From contig NZ_SPQT01000004.1 of assembly GCF_004571025.1 (NCBI RefSeq), positions 248,001-312,000 of the forward strand: a stretch of DNA of 64,000 nucleotides. Reading direction: 5' to 3'. Source of the DNA: Bradyrhizobium niftali (GTDB lineage: Bacteria; Pseudomonadota; Alphaproteobacteria; Rhizobiales; Xanthobacteraceae). The position numbers and the translations under genes were made by a program. The stretch's first letter is position 1. Every line of letters starts with the position of its first letter. A model generated the notes under the pieces. It did not search any database. It saw only the letters and a list, made by a program, of their open reading frames with translations, and was not told where the DNA came from. Below are positions 32,782 through 41,080 of this stretch, one piece after another.

Positions 32782-33101
32782 CAGGCAGAGCCCCTCGTTC
32801 CGTTCGATGATTCTTGTTCTGTCTGATTGTGCGGGTAGGTTTTTGCCGAACCCGAATTCATCTTCAGTCGCACTCCGCGTCCTTGAGAGTTGCTGACGGC
32901 GCCTTCATCGATCATCTCGATCCCGGCTGCGTCGAATGCGGCGATCAACTTGACCAGCGAGCCGACATTGCCTCGAACTATCGTTTCGCTCGCCTCCATT
33001 CGCTGGATTGTTGGTACGGAGAGTCCGGAGAGTTCAGCAAGCCGGCGCTGATCGATGCCGAGAAGCAGCCTGGCAGCCCGCAATTGAGCTGCCGTGATCA
33101 T
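32781..33101 (-). CDS. XRE-family small HTH regulator (106 aa), island copy 2
   Basis: Sibling of the regulator at 25057: MITAAQLRAARLLLGIDQRR, SGLSVPTIQRMEASE, GNVGSLVKLIAAFDAAGIEM and GRGVRL line up residue by residue, and the start at 33101 gives exactly 106 residues in both. The frame also allows an ATG at 33116, five residues longer. It is the promoter-proximal gene of the Ehr operon (one-base TGATG overlap with the hyfB-like gene), so it probably autoregulates the whole operon. Confidence 0.88.
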   Translation of the reverse strand: MITAAQLRAARLLLGIDQRRLAELSGLSVPTIQRMEASETIVRGNVGSLVKLIAAFDAAGIEMIDEGAVSNSQGRGVRLKMNSGSAKTYPHNQTEQESSNGTRGSA

Positions 33102-33186
33102 CGATATCTGCTTCACCGTTCGGGATTCCCGACCAATATTAAATCATTTTTGTATCCTAACTAATGAGGTAATTCTGTCAATAAAT

Positions 33187-33201
33187 GATATCTAGGATAT
33201 C
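33187..33201. promoter_or_regulatory. candidate operator of the island operon
   Basis: GATATCTAGGATATC: two GATATC palindromes separated by three bases, giving an imperfect 15-base dyad, in an AT-rich region about 86 bases before the second XRE gene. It contains the complement of the CTAGATAT word seen upstream of the first XRE gene. A plausible XRE site, unproven. Confidence 0.35.
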
Positions 33202-33613
33202 TATTCTAAGGGATCCATTTCGGGTGCTGGAATACGCGCTTGCGGGGGCCAGGCACAACGATCACCGCGCAGCTTGAGCGAGGACGTTTGCAGCAAACGG
33301 GCGTGTCTCGAATCGGGGGGGGGGCGGGAGGCGCGCCTGCCGTTTCTTCAGACCATGCCGTTGATTGCCGGCCTTGGCTCAGGTCAGCAGGAAATACTCT
33401 AATTTTCTCGAAGGCCGCCGGACGAGGACCAATGAGGCTTCAAATGCCCATCATCAGTGAATGTCGGTGTTGGTGGTTGCGAGTCCCCGCTTTGAACCAA
33501 CCTCGCGGCGAGCAATCGCCATTCTGACAACGAGAAATTCCGTAACGATCTCAATGGGCCCAAAATGCCGAAAATGTCAGAACGGCCGCTAAGAGCACTG
33601 CAGGATTTCCCGA

Positions 33614-33657
33614 CTTCCAAGCTGAATACGAGGGTTCGATTCCCTTCACCCGCTCCA
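33614..33657 (+). repeat. att direct repeat, right copy (tRNA-Gly 3' half)
   Basis: Exact 44-base copy of the tRNA-Gly(TCC) 3' half, from the anticodon loop to CCA. It lacks the 5' half, so it is not a functional tRNA; it is the displaced tRNA end at the right boundary of the island. Confidence 0.85.
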
Positions 33658-33819
33658 AACAATCTCAGTAATTTAGTACGAATCGTCGGATTTCGTTCCG
33701 ACAAATCATTCTGACAACACGACTGACGGCCGATTTGAAGTCGCCCGTATTCAGTCCGGCGTCGCGATGGATTGGAGCGTGAGAGGCTGGCTCGGGACGA
33801 CGTCGCGACGGGTCGTGAA

Positions 33820-34323
33820 CTAGCGATCCCAATCGACGCCGGCCAAGGCCTGCGACAACTGCTGAAGCAGCGCTTTCAAATGCTCCCGGTCGGCAGGGCT
33901 GAAGCTCTGCAATAGTCGCGTCTCGCGCTCACGCGAGATCTCCAGCAATTTTTCGGACAGCTTCCGTCCTTCGGCCGTCAGCTTGGCGAACGCGGCGCGG
34001 CCACGGGTTCGCGTCTGCTCGACCGAAATCAGTTTGCGTTCCTCGAGCAAGACGAGGCTGCGGCTCACGGCCGCCTTGTCCAGATCGGCCGCCCCCGACA
34101 GCTCGCCGACATTGAGCGACTGGGTGCTGTTGAGCACCATCAGTATGCGCCATTCCGTCAGGCTCAGGTCAAAGGCGCTGCGATAATAGGCCGTTGTGCC
34201 GCGGAGCAGCCGCGCGCCGATATTCGATACCAGCATTGCAACGTGCTCCTGCGCCAGGATGCCGTAGTGTTGCGGACGTTTCGGCGGCGCATCGTTGACC
34301 GTCAGTTGCTTGGTCGAAGGCAT
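33820..34323 (-). CDS. MarR family transcriptional regulator
   Basis: A 167-residue winged-helix repressor. The HTH is LSLTEWRILMVLNSTQSLNV, then GELSGAADLDKAAVSRSLVL (recognition helix KAAVSRSLVLLEE), followed by the wing RKLISVEQTRTRGRAAFAKL and a C-terminal dimer helix. It is divergent from the amidohydrolase/Rieske/ABC operon, with two perfect palindromes in between, the normal MarR arrangement for ligand-relieved repression of a catabolic unit. It is the first chromosomal gene right of the island. Confidence 0.93.
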   Translation of the reverse strand: MPSTKQLTVNDAPPKRPQHYGILAQEHVAMLVSNIGARLLRGTTAYYRSAFDLSLTEWRILMVLNSTQSLNVGELSGAADLDKAAVSRSLVLLEERKLISVEQTRTRGRAAFAKLTAEGRKLSEKLLEISRERETRLLQSFSPADREHLKALLQQLSQALAGVDWDR

Positions 34324-34397
34324 CGATGGATTCTCCCGGCAACTCGGCCAACCTAAAATGCCGCGGTTCCCGCAGCATTGATCTACCTCAAATTGCT

Positions 34398-34426
34398 TGA
34401 CATGTCATTTATTGATGCATCAACAT
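34398..34426 (+). promoter_or_regulatory. divergent promoter with two palindromes, probable MarR operator
   Basis: A -35-like TTGACA at 34398-34403 overlaps the perfect palindrome TGACATGTCA (34399-34408). A second perfect palindrome, TTGATGCATCAA (34413-34424), lies five bases further on, between the -35 and the expected -10. Repressor binding at either would block RNA polymerase. The 12-base size of the second fits MarR dimers. Confidence 0.6.
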
Positions 34427-34484
34427 AAAACCGACGCCGGCACAAGTGCTGACCAAGAACCGGCGACGCATCAGGGTGGTATTC

Positions 34485-35612
34485 ATGGCAGACGGCGAGA
34501 TGGCCAATGCAAAGGGCCCGGGCAGGTACGCGGGTGCGATCGACTGCGATCTTCATCCGGCCGTGCCTGGCATGAATGTGCTGCTGCCGTATCTCGACGA
34601 ATATTGGCGCGAAATGGTGTCCGTTCGCGCGCTTGATCGGCTCAATCTCGCTCTCACCAGCTATCCGCAGAACGCGCCGTTGTCGTGCCGTCCCGACTGG
34701 AAGCTCGCGGATGGCGAGAAGCCGGGTGCCTCGCTGCAGGCGATGCAGGAACATGTGCTGGACCGCTACCAGCAGCGGTTTGGAATCCTCAACTGCCTCT
34801 ACGGCGCCCAGGTCATGCATAGCGGGGACATGGCGGCGGTGTTCTGCCGGGCGACCAACGACTGGATTCGCGATGAATGGCTGAGCCGCGATCCCCGGTT
34901 GCGCGCTTCCATCGTGATCGCGGCCCATAGCACCGAACACGCCGTCGCCGAGATCGAACGGCGCGCGGACGACATGCGGTTCGTGCAGGTGCTGATGCTG
35001 GTATCGGGCGAAGTTACCCTCGGCCGGCGGCAATTGTGGCCGATCTATCGTCTGGCAGAGAAGCATGGCCTGCCGGTCGGAATTCACGCCGGCAGCGCCT
35101 ACCGCTATGCGCCCACCGCGGTTGGATGGCCGTCCTATTTCGTCGAAGACTATGTGTCGCAATCAGCCGCCTTCGAGAATCAGTTGCAGAGCATGATCTC
35201 CGAAGGCGTGTTCGCCAAATTCCCCGGACTCAAGGTGGTCGCGATCGAATCCGGACTGACCTGGCTGAGCGGCTTTGCCTGGCGCGCCGACAAGACCTGG
35301 AAAGGGGTCCGCGCCGAAGTCCCCTGGGTGACGCGCGCGCCATCGGAGATCGTTCGCGAGCACGTTCGCTTCACGGTCCAGCCGATCGACGCAACCGACG
35401 AGGCGGCGGCGATCCTGCGCCTGATCGATCACCTGCGATCGGACGAGCTATTCCTGTTCTCGACGGATTATCCGCACTGGCAGTTCGACGGCGATGCGGC
35501 GTTGCCGGATGGGCTTTCCGCAAGCCTGTTGCGCAAGATCGTCAGTGACAATGCGCTTGCGACCTACCCGCGGCTGGTGAAGGCCGATCGAGCCATGGAG
35601 ATTGCCGTATGA
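34485..35612 (+). CDS. amidohydrolase family protein (ACMSD-like), paralogue 1
   Basis: A 375-residue amidohydrolase-2 (ACMSD-type) enzyme for decarboxylation or hydrolysis of a ring-derived acid. Features: IDCDLHPAVPG near residue 20 (DxH in place of the usual HxH), GIHAGSAYRYAP near 205 (metal His), VAIESGLTWLSGF near 257 and FSTDYPHWQFDG near 330 with the catalytic Asp. The upstream GTG at 34446 is possible, but the ATG at 34485 has AGGGTGGT before it. The next gene is a paralogue that overlaps by 4 bases. Confidence 0.88.
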   Translation: MADGEMANAKGPGRYAGAIDCDLHPAVPGMNVLLPYLDEYWREMVSVRALDRLNLALTSYPQNAPLSCRPDWKLADGEKPGASLQAMQEHVLDRYQQRFGILNCLYGAQVMHSGDMAAVFCRATNDWIRDEWLSRDPRLRASIVIAAHSTEHAVAEIERRADDMRFVQVLMLVSGEVTLGRRQLWPIYRLAEKHGLPVGIHAGSAYRYAPTAVGWPSYFVEDYVSQSAAFENQLQSMISEGVFAKFPGLKVVAIESGLTWLSGFAWRADKTWKGVRAEVPWVTRAPSEIVREHVRFTVQPIDATDEAAAILRLIDHLRSDELFLFSTDYPHWQFDGDAALPDGLSASLLRKIVSDNALATYPRLVKADRAMEIAV

Positions 35613-36712
35613 GCATCGTCGAACTCGAGCGAAGCGGCGCCGCCAGATCCAGGCTTCGGATCATCGATTGCGATATCCATCCCGCGATGACTTCCTGGAC
35701 CGAGGTTCATCCGTATCTTGCCAAGCAATGGATCGATCACCTCTCGGTCTATGGCAGCCATTTGCGCCACGCGTTTTCCGAGGCACTGTCGCATCCGCGG
35801 ATGTCGCCGGATGCGGCGCGGGTCGATGCCTATCCCGAGGAGGGCGGTCCGCCGGGCTCAAGCCTCGAGTTGATGCGCACGCAGCATCTCGATCCCAACG
35901 GGGTCGAGACCGGCATGTTGATCCCGCTGCGCTGGAACCCTGGCAGCCAGCGCAATCTGGATTTCGGCGTGGCGCTGACGCAGGCCATGAACACCTGGCA
36001 GGTCGAGCGCTGGGTGAAGAACGAGCCGCGTCTGCGGGCATCGGTCCTGATCGCGCAGGAGGACACCGGCGCTTCGGTCGCCGAGATCGACGCGCGGGCC
36101 GGCGATCCGAACTTTACCCAGATTCTGGTATTGCCGAAGACCGACGAACCCTTCGGCCGCCGCCGCTACTGGCCGATTTTCGAGGCGGCGGTGCGCAGCA
36201 ATCTGCCGATCGCCATCCATGTCGGCGGCACCAATGGCCATCCTTCTACCGGCGGAGGCTGGGCGTCCTACTACATGGAAGAGCACAATACGGTGGCGGA
36301 AACCATGCAGGCGATCCTGACCAGCCTGGTGTTCGAGGGCGTGTTCGAGCGCTTTCCGCAACTCCGCGTCGTGATCATGGAAGGCGGGCTCGGCTGGATC
36401 CCCTCGCTGACCGCGCGCATGGACAAGCACTGGTCGCGCCTGCGCAGCGAGGTGCCGCACCTGAAACGGCCGCCGTCGGAATATATCCGGGAACAGGTGT
36501 GGTTCACGACCCAGCCGATGGAAGAGCCCGGAACTGCCGCGCAACTGATCGATCTGTTCGACCGGATCGGCTGGGATCGTTTGCTGTTCTCGACCGACTA
36601 CCCGCATTGGGACTTTGACGATCCGCGCTACGCCTTCCGCGCCAACCTCAGCGAAGCGCAGCGCGACCAGCTTCTCTATGGGAACGCGCAGGCGTTCTAC
36701 GGGCTGCCGTGA
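35609..36712 (+). CDS. amidohydrolase family protein (ACMSD-like), paralogue 2
   Basis: A 367-residue paralogue of the preceding enzyme, with the same landmarks: IIDCDIHPAMTSW at about 19-31, IAIHVGGTNGHPSTGGG near 200, VVIMEGGLGWIPSL near 255 and FSTDYPHWDFDDP near 328. ATGA overlap with the first gene suggests equal-rate translation, and the pair may form a heteromer or act on two consecutive intermediates. The product order in the pathway cannot be read from sequence. Confidence 0.88.
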   Translation: MSIVELERSGAARSRLRIIDCDIHPAMTSWTEVHPYLAKQWIDHLSVYGSHLRHAFSEALSHPRMSPDAARVDAYPEEGGPPGSSLELMRTQHLDPNGVETGMLIPLRWNPGSQRNLDFGVALTQAMNTWQVERWVKNEPRLRASVLIAQEDTGASVAEIDARAGDPNFTQILVLPKTDEPFGRRRYWPIFEAAVRSNLPIAIHVGGTNGHPSTGGGWASYYMEEHNTVAETMQAILTSLVFEGVFERFPQLRVVIMEGGLGWIPSLTARMDKHWSRLRSEVPHLKRPPSEYIREQVWFTTQPMEEPGTAAQLIDLFDRIGWDRLLFSTDYPHWDFDDPRYAFRANLSEAQRDQLLYGNAQAFYGLP

Positions 36713-37125
36713 TGGCGCGGCACGTCGTTGCAACCGTCGATGACATTCCTGCCGGCCAGCGCATGCTGGTGAAGGTGGGAGGGCGGGAAATTGGCATCTT
36801 CAATATCGGCGGGGAGTTTTTCGCCGTCAGCAACCGTTGTCCGCACGAGGGCGCATCCCTGTGCAAGGGGCGCATCGTCGGTCTGGTGGAATCCAGCGAG
36901 CCAGGGTCCTACCAGTTCAGCCGGCGCGGCGAACTGTTGCGCTGCCCCTGGCACGGCTGGGAGTTCGACTTAAGGACCGGAAAATCCTGGTGCGAGCCCG
37001 ATCGCACCAAGGTTCGAAGCTACGACCTCAAGGTAGAACCGGGCGGGGCCCTCGTCGAAGGCGAGCTTCAGGCCGAAACGTTCCCGGTCGTGATCGAGAA
37101 GCAATATGTGGTGATCGAAGTCTGA
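36712..37125 (+). CDS. Rieske [2Fe-2S] ferredoxin-like protein
   Basis: A 137-residue soluble Rieske protein. Both cluster-binding motifs are present: CPHEGA beginning at Cys43 and CPWHGW beginning at Cys78, i.e. C-x-H and C-x-x-H. No TAT signal or membrane anchor is present. The size and position fit an electron-transfer ferredoxin for an oxygenase, or a fused-type Rieske regulator of a decarboxylase; no oxygenase alpha subunit is in this window. The ATG shares a base with the preceding stop (TGATG). Confidence 0.9.
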   Translation: MARHVVATVDDIPAGQRMLVKVGGREIGIFNIGGEFFAVSNRCPHEGASLCKGRIVGLVESSEPGSYQFSRRGELLRCPWHGWEFDLRTGKSWCEPDRTKVRSYDLKVEPGGALVEGELQAETFPVVIEKQYVVIEV

Positions 37126-37177
37126 CACCTGATCGATGCGGTCGATCGGCAAAATAAGAAACCGCGTGGAGGATGAA

Positions 37178-38194
37178 GTGTTCTTGAAGCTGAAGAGAAT
37201 TGCCCTCGCTGTCCTGGCGGCCGGTTTCGCATTGCCGGCGTCGGCTCAGGATGCATCCTGGGATTCTGTCGTCGCCGCGGCCAAGAAGGAAGGCAAGGTC
37301 GTCGTCTACAATATGGCGCTCGGCGCGCCTTACTTCACGGCGGTCGTCAAATCGTTCGAAAAGGAATACGGCATCGCCGTCGAGAGCCTCGATTTGCGCG
37401 CCAGCGAACTGGTCGAACGCATCCGGACCGAGCAATCGGCGGGACGGTATCTTGGCGATGTCGAAATGGTCACCACGACCATGATCGAGGAGCAGCTCAA
37501 GAACGGCGATTTCATCCAGAAACTGCCGCCGGTCCCGAATGCCGCGAACCTGCGGCCGCCGTTCAAGGCCACCGAACACAGCGTTCCCGCCTACGTCCAG
37601 CCGATGGGAATTTTGATCAACACACGGCTTGTCAAGGGCGACGACGTTCCCAAGAGCTGGAACGATCTGAATTCGCCGAAGTGGAAGGGCAAGCTGCTGT
37701 CCGACGACATGCGTCCGCTCGGCAGCGGCAACACCTTGTTCGCGGTGCTCCAGAACAACATGGGCGCCGAGTTCAACGAAAAGCTGGCCGAGCAGAAACC
37801 CGTCTTCAGCCGCGATATGCGCAACGACGCTCGCCGCGTCGCCCGGGGGGAATATCCGATCTACATCACGCAGGTGTTCGCCTTTGCCTCCGATCTCAAG
37901 GGCCTGCCCGTGAAGGTGATCGTGCCGCAGGAGGGAGCGCCCTATGCCCAGATGGATCTCGCGATCCTGAAGAACGCCTCGCATGCCAATGCGGCACGCC
38001 TCTTCATGCAGCATTTCCTCAACCTCGACTCCCAGGCGCTTTACGCCAACGCCTGGATGCTTCCGGTCGTGAAGGGCGCGGCCGAGCGCGCCGATCCTGA
38101 CGCGCAGCCTTATGCCAACGCCAGGCTGATGGGCATGGCGAAATTGTCCGAACGGCCGGACATGATGTCGCTGGCCAAGAAACTTTACCCCTGA
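37178..38194 (+). CDS. iron(III)-type ABC transporter substrate-binding protein
   Basis: A 338-residue exported binding protein of the AfuA/FutA (SBP_bac_1/6) type. The start is the GTG at 37178, directly after GGAGGATGAA and opening into a signal peptide (FLKLKRIALAVLAAGFALPA, cleavage near ASAQ). Mature features: SVVAAAKKEGKVVVYN, ASELVERIRTEQSAGRYLGD and NSPKWKGKLLSDD. Although the family is named for Fe3+, many such systems beside catabolic genes import organic acids or aminophosphonates; here the context suggests an organic substrate of the two amidohydrolases. Confidence 0.9.
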   Translation: MFLKLKRIALAVLAAGFALPASAQDASWDSVVAAAKKEGKVVVYNMALGAPYFTAVVKSFEKEYGIAVESLDLRASELVERIRTEQSAGRYLGDVEMVTTTMIEEQLKNGDFIQKLPPVPNAANLRPPFKATEHSVPAYVQPMGILINTRLVKGDDVPKSWNDLNSPKWKGKLLSDDMRPLGSGNTLFAVLQNNMGAEFNEKLAEQKPVFSRDMRNDARRVARGEYPIYITQVFAFASDLKGLPVKVIVPQEGAPYAQMDLAILKNASHANAARLFMQHFLNLDSQALYANAWMLPVVKGAAERADPDAQPYANARLMGMAKLSERPDMMSLAKKLYP

Positions 38195-38205
38195 GGCGCT
38201 GGCAG

Positions 38206-39966
38206 ATGGCTCTTTCGGCCGACGACCGCATAGCCGATATCGTAACAGCGCGGTCGCGGCTACCTCACGTGCGGCGATTCCTCAACGGCGCTCCGGCCAG
38301 CCGCGTCGTCGGGCTGACGCTGCTTGCGCTCGTTCTCGCCTTTCTGTCGGTCTACCCGCTGTCGATGCTGCTCTATGGGAGCCTGCATTCGACGCCGCCG
38401 GGCGTTGCCGGCGTCTTCACGCTCGACGGCTACCGCGACATCGCTTCGCAGCAAAATCTGCTCACGCTGCTCAATACCGTCGGCATCGCGCTGGCCAAGA
38501 CGATCCCGTCGCTGATCCTGGCCGTCCTGCTCGCCTGGATTCTGGCGAGGACTGACACGCCGTTTCGCGGAACGCTGGAGGTACTGGTCACGCTGCCGTT
38601 CTTCATTCCGCCGATCCTCACCGCGATGGCCTGGGGCATGCTGGGCAATCCGCAGGTCGGACTGTTGAACCAGCTCTACCAGTGGATCACCGGATCGACC
38701 GCGTCGCCGATCAACGTCTATTCCTATGGCGGCGTCGTCTGGCACATGATGCAGTATTCGGTGCCGTTTCTCTTCCTGCTGATCGTCGACGCCTTTCGGG
38801 CGATGGACCCGAGCCTTGAGGAAGCCGCGCGGATGTGCGGCGCCACCCGATTGCGGACCTTCTACACCGTCACGCTTCAACTGATGCTGCCGGCGCTGAC
38901 CGGGGCCGCGATCCTCAGCTTCATCAGGGGAATCGAGAATTTCGAGTCACCGCTGTTCTTCGGCTCGCCTGCCGGCATCCACGTCATCACGACTGATATC
39001 TACGACTCCATCAACCAGCGCTCGCCACCGCAATATCAATATGCCACCGCGATAAGCTTCGTGATCATGGCGCTGATGTTCCTGATCATCTTGATGCAGT
39101 GGCGCATCCTGCGCGGCCGCAGTTTCCAGACCGTGACGGGGAAGGGCTATTCGCCCGCGGTCATGAAGCTCGGCAGATGGCGCTGGGCGACGTTCGCCTT
39201 TTGCGCGCTGTTCTTCGCCGTCACGGTGGTGCTGCCGGTGAGCCAGCTTCTGATCGGATCCTTCTTCAAGTTCTTCGGCTTCTACGAATGGGAGATGCTG
39301 ACGCTCGAGCATTATCAGGCGGTAGCGGGCAGCAGTGAGTTCTGGCGGGCCTTTGGCAATACCATGCTGTTGGGTCTTGTCGGCGCTACGCTGACCATGC
39401 TGCTCGGCGGTATCGTCGCCTATGTCTCGGTCAGGACCAAATGGCGCGGACGTCGTCTGATCGACGCAATGGCGTGGTTGCCCTGGATGATGCCGGGCAT
39501 TGTGCTGGGCGTGGGCTTCCTGTGGGGATTCGCGCTGCTGCCCCATGCCATTCCGATCTATGGGACGATCTGGGCACTGCTGCTCGCCTACATCTCGCTC
39601 GGAACGCCGCTCTCGGTGCGCGTCATGTCCAGCGCCTACGGTCAGTTGTCCTACGACCTCGAGGAATGCTCGCGCGTGCACGGGGCGGGCTGGCTGCAGA
39701 CGATGTGGCGCATCATGATCGCGCTGGTCTGGCCCTCCTTTGCGGTGGGCTGGGTCCTGATCTTCTTCGGAATCATGCGCGAGTTGAGCGCCTCGGTGTT
39801 GCTCTATTCCGTTGGCTCGGAAGTTCTGTCGGTCGTGCTCCTGAAACTCTGGGCCAACGGCAGCGCGGAACAGGTGAGCGTGATCGGTCTCATCATGATG
39901 GCCATGGTGATCGTTTTCAGATGGGTGCAGCTCCGCGTCATCAAGCGATGGATTGGCGCCTTGTGA
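38206..39966 (+). CDS. iron(III)-type ABC transporter permease (double permease)
   Basis: A 586-residue fused permease with two MetI-like halves, each of about six TM helices. Each half has an EAA-type loop: EEAARMCGATRLRTFYTVTL near 205-224, and LEECSRVHGAGWLQTMWRIM near 485-505. This two-in-one form is typical of FbpB/AfuB-type permeases. It lies 11 bases after the binding protein and 16 bases before the ATPase, so the three form a single transport operon. Confidence 0.92.
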   Translation: MALSADDRIADIVTARSRLPHVRRFLNGAPASRVVGLTLLALVLAFLSVYPLSMLLYGSLHSTPPGVAGVFTLDGYRDIASQQNLLTLLNTVGIALAKTIPSLILAVLLAWILARTDTPFRGTLEVLVTLPFFIPPILTAMAWGMLGNPQVGLLNQLYQWITGSTASPINVYSYGGVVWHMMQYSVPFLFLLIVDAFRAMDPSLEEAARMCGATRLRTFYTVTLQLMLPALTGAAILSFIRGIENFESPLFFGSPAGIHVITTDIYDSINQRSPPQYQYATAISFVIMALMFLIILMQWRILRGRSFQTVTGKGYSPAVMKLGRWRWATFAFCALFFAVTVVLPVSQLLIGSFFKFFGFYEWEMLTLEHYQAVAGSSEFWRAFGNTMLLGLVGATLTMLLGGIVAYVSVRTKWRGRRLIDAMAWLPWMMPGIVLGVGFLWGFALLPHAIPIYGTIWALLLAYISLGTPLSVRVMSSAYGQLSYDLEECSRVHGAGWLQTMWRIMIALVWPSFAVGWVLIFFGIMRELSASVLLYSVGSEVLSVVLLKLWANGSAEQVSVIGLIMMAMVIVFRWVQLRVIKRWIGAL

Positions 39967-39982
39967 CTGGATTGGGTGTCTG

Positions 39983-41074
39983 ATGTCAAATGTCGTCCTG
40001 GAGAAAGTCAGCCGGAAGTTCGGCGAGTTCGCGGCCGTGAACGAGATTGATCTTCGCGTCGCTGAAGGCGAGTTCGTGACGCTGCTCGGGCCGTCCGGCT
40101 GCGGCAAGACAACCACTTTGCGGATGGTCGCAGGCCTTGAACAGAATACCAGTGGCCGGATCAGCCTCGGGAACGAGGTGGTCAGCGACGCGGCTTCGGG
40201 CGTGTTCGTTCCATCGGAGCGGCGACGCCTCGGTATGGTTTTCCAGTCCTACGCGATCTGGCCGCATATGACGGTTTTCGAGAACGTTGCATATCCATTG
40301 CGGGTGCGCCGTCGTCCCTTGGCCGAAATCCGGGATCTGGTTTCAAGGTCGTTGCGTCTCGTCGAAATGGAAGGCTTCTCCGAGCGCCCTGCGCCGGCTC
40401 TGTCGGGCGGTCAGCAACAACGCGTAGCCATTGCGCGGGCGCTTGTGTTCGAGCCGAAGGTGCTTCTTCTCGACGAGCCGCTGAGCAATCTCGACGCCAA
40501 GTTGCGGTTGCAGATGGGCGACGAGTTCCGCGCGATCCAGCGACGGCTCGGCATGACGACCCTGTATGTCACGCATGACCAGTCGGAGGCGATGGCGCTG
40601 TCCGACCGCGTGGTCGTGATGGATTGGGGACGAATCCAGCAGGTTGGTGCCCCCGAGGACATTTACCGCTACCCGGCCAATCGCACGGTCGCGGGATTCT
40701 TCGGCAACCCAAATCTCCTTGACGCCAGTGTGGAGGCATGCGCGCGCCTGGAGGGAGGTCGGGTTCAGCTTGATGTCGTCGGGCACGGTTGGCAGGGCCG
40801 ATGCGAGGCTGCAACCGAAGTGCAGCCGGGACAAACCGTCACGGTGATGGTGCGGCCGGAAGACATCAGGATTGCGCCCGCCGGCACCGACAAGGATGGG
40901 CTGCGATGGTCGGGCCGGATCGCCCACACGATCTTCCGTGGCCCGACAAGGTCGATCGTGGTGGAGATCGAGGACGGTCGCCTCAATGTCGATGCTCCCG
41001 CCTTTGGCGGCTATTCGGTCGGCGACAATGTGACGGTGGTCGTTCCTCGGCACGCGGCTTGGGCCGTCGGGTAA
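39983..41074 (+). CDS. ABC transporter ATP-binding protein (spermidine/iron/sulfate-type)
   Basis: A 363-residue ATPase: Walker A GPSGCGKTTT near 36-45, Q-loop MVFQSYAIWPHMTVFENVAY near 85-104, signature LSGGQQQRVAIARAL near 135-149, Walker B VLLLDEPLSNLD near 157-168, and H-loop YVTHDQSEAMAL. A TOBE-type C-terminal domain follows (VMVRPEDIRIAP). The start is the ATG at 39983 (MSNVVLEKVSRKF); upstream frame is not coding. It completes the importer. Confidence 0.94.
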   Translation: MSNVVLEKVSRKFGEFAAVNEIDLRVAEGEFVTLLGPSGCGKTTTLRMVAGLEQNTSGRISLGNEVVSDAASGVFVPSERRRLGMVFQSYAIWPHMTVFENVAYPLRVRRRPLAEIRDLVSRSLRLVEMEGFSERPAPALSGGQQQRVAIARALVFEPKVLLLDEPLSNLDAKLRLQMGDEFRAIQRRLGMTTLYVTHDQSEAMALSDRVVVMDWGRIQQVGAPEDIYRYPANRTVAGFFGNPNLLDASVEACARLEGGRVQLDVVGHGWQGRCEAATEVQPGQTVTVMVRPEDIRIAPAGTDKDGLRWSGRIAHTIFRGPTRSIVVEIEDGRLNVDAPAFGGYSVGDNVTVVVPRHAAWAVG

Positions 41075-41080
41075 TCATGT

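Larger units (their letters stand above)
23728..33657. mobile_element. tRNA-Gly genomic island carrying an Ehr-type complex
   Basis: About 9.9 kb lies between the intact tRNA-Gly(TCC) and a 44-bp perfect copy of its 3' half, the hallmark of site-specific integration by a tyrosine recombinase. Cargo: a spermidine-synthase-like methyltransferase, two sibling XRE regulators, and a seven-gene operon. Intergenic parts (24780-25060, 33120-33220) are distinctly AT-rich compared with the chromosome. No integrase, excisionase or transfer gene is visible inside, so the element is probably immobilised or needs help in trans. Confidence 0.75.
33102..33819. other. non-coding right end of the island and junction
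   Basis: About 720 bases without a credible gene. From left: an AT-rich promoter stretch for the XRE/Ehr operon with the perfect palindrome-flanked GATATCTAGGATATC at 33187-33201; a G-run near 33317; CATTCTGACAA at 33520; the att copy at 33614-33657; then TCGGATTTCGTTCCGACAAAT at 33686 and CATTCTGACAA at 33707. Frames here (for example 33240-33527) lack start signals and family resemblance. Confidence 0.5.

Noticed and set aside
33240..33527. 95-codon plus-strand frame at the island right end
   Set aside because: No ribosome-binding site, includes a G-run and no recognisable fold.
33399..33704. 101-codon minus-strand frame across the right att copy
   Set aside because: Contains GAGEGNRTLVFSLEVGKS, another tRNA-antisense artefact, here from the partial tRNA-Gly copy.
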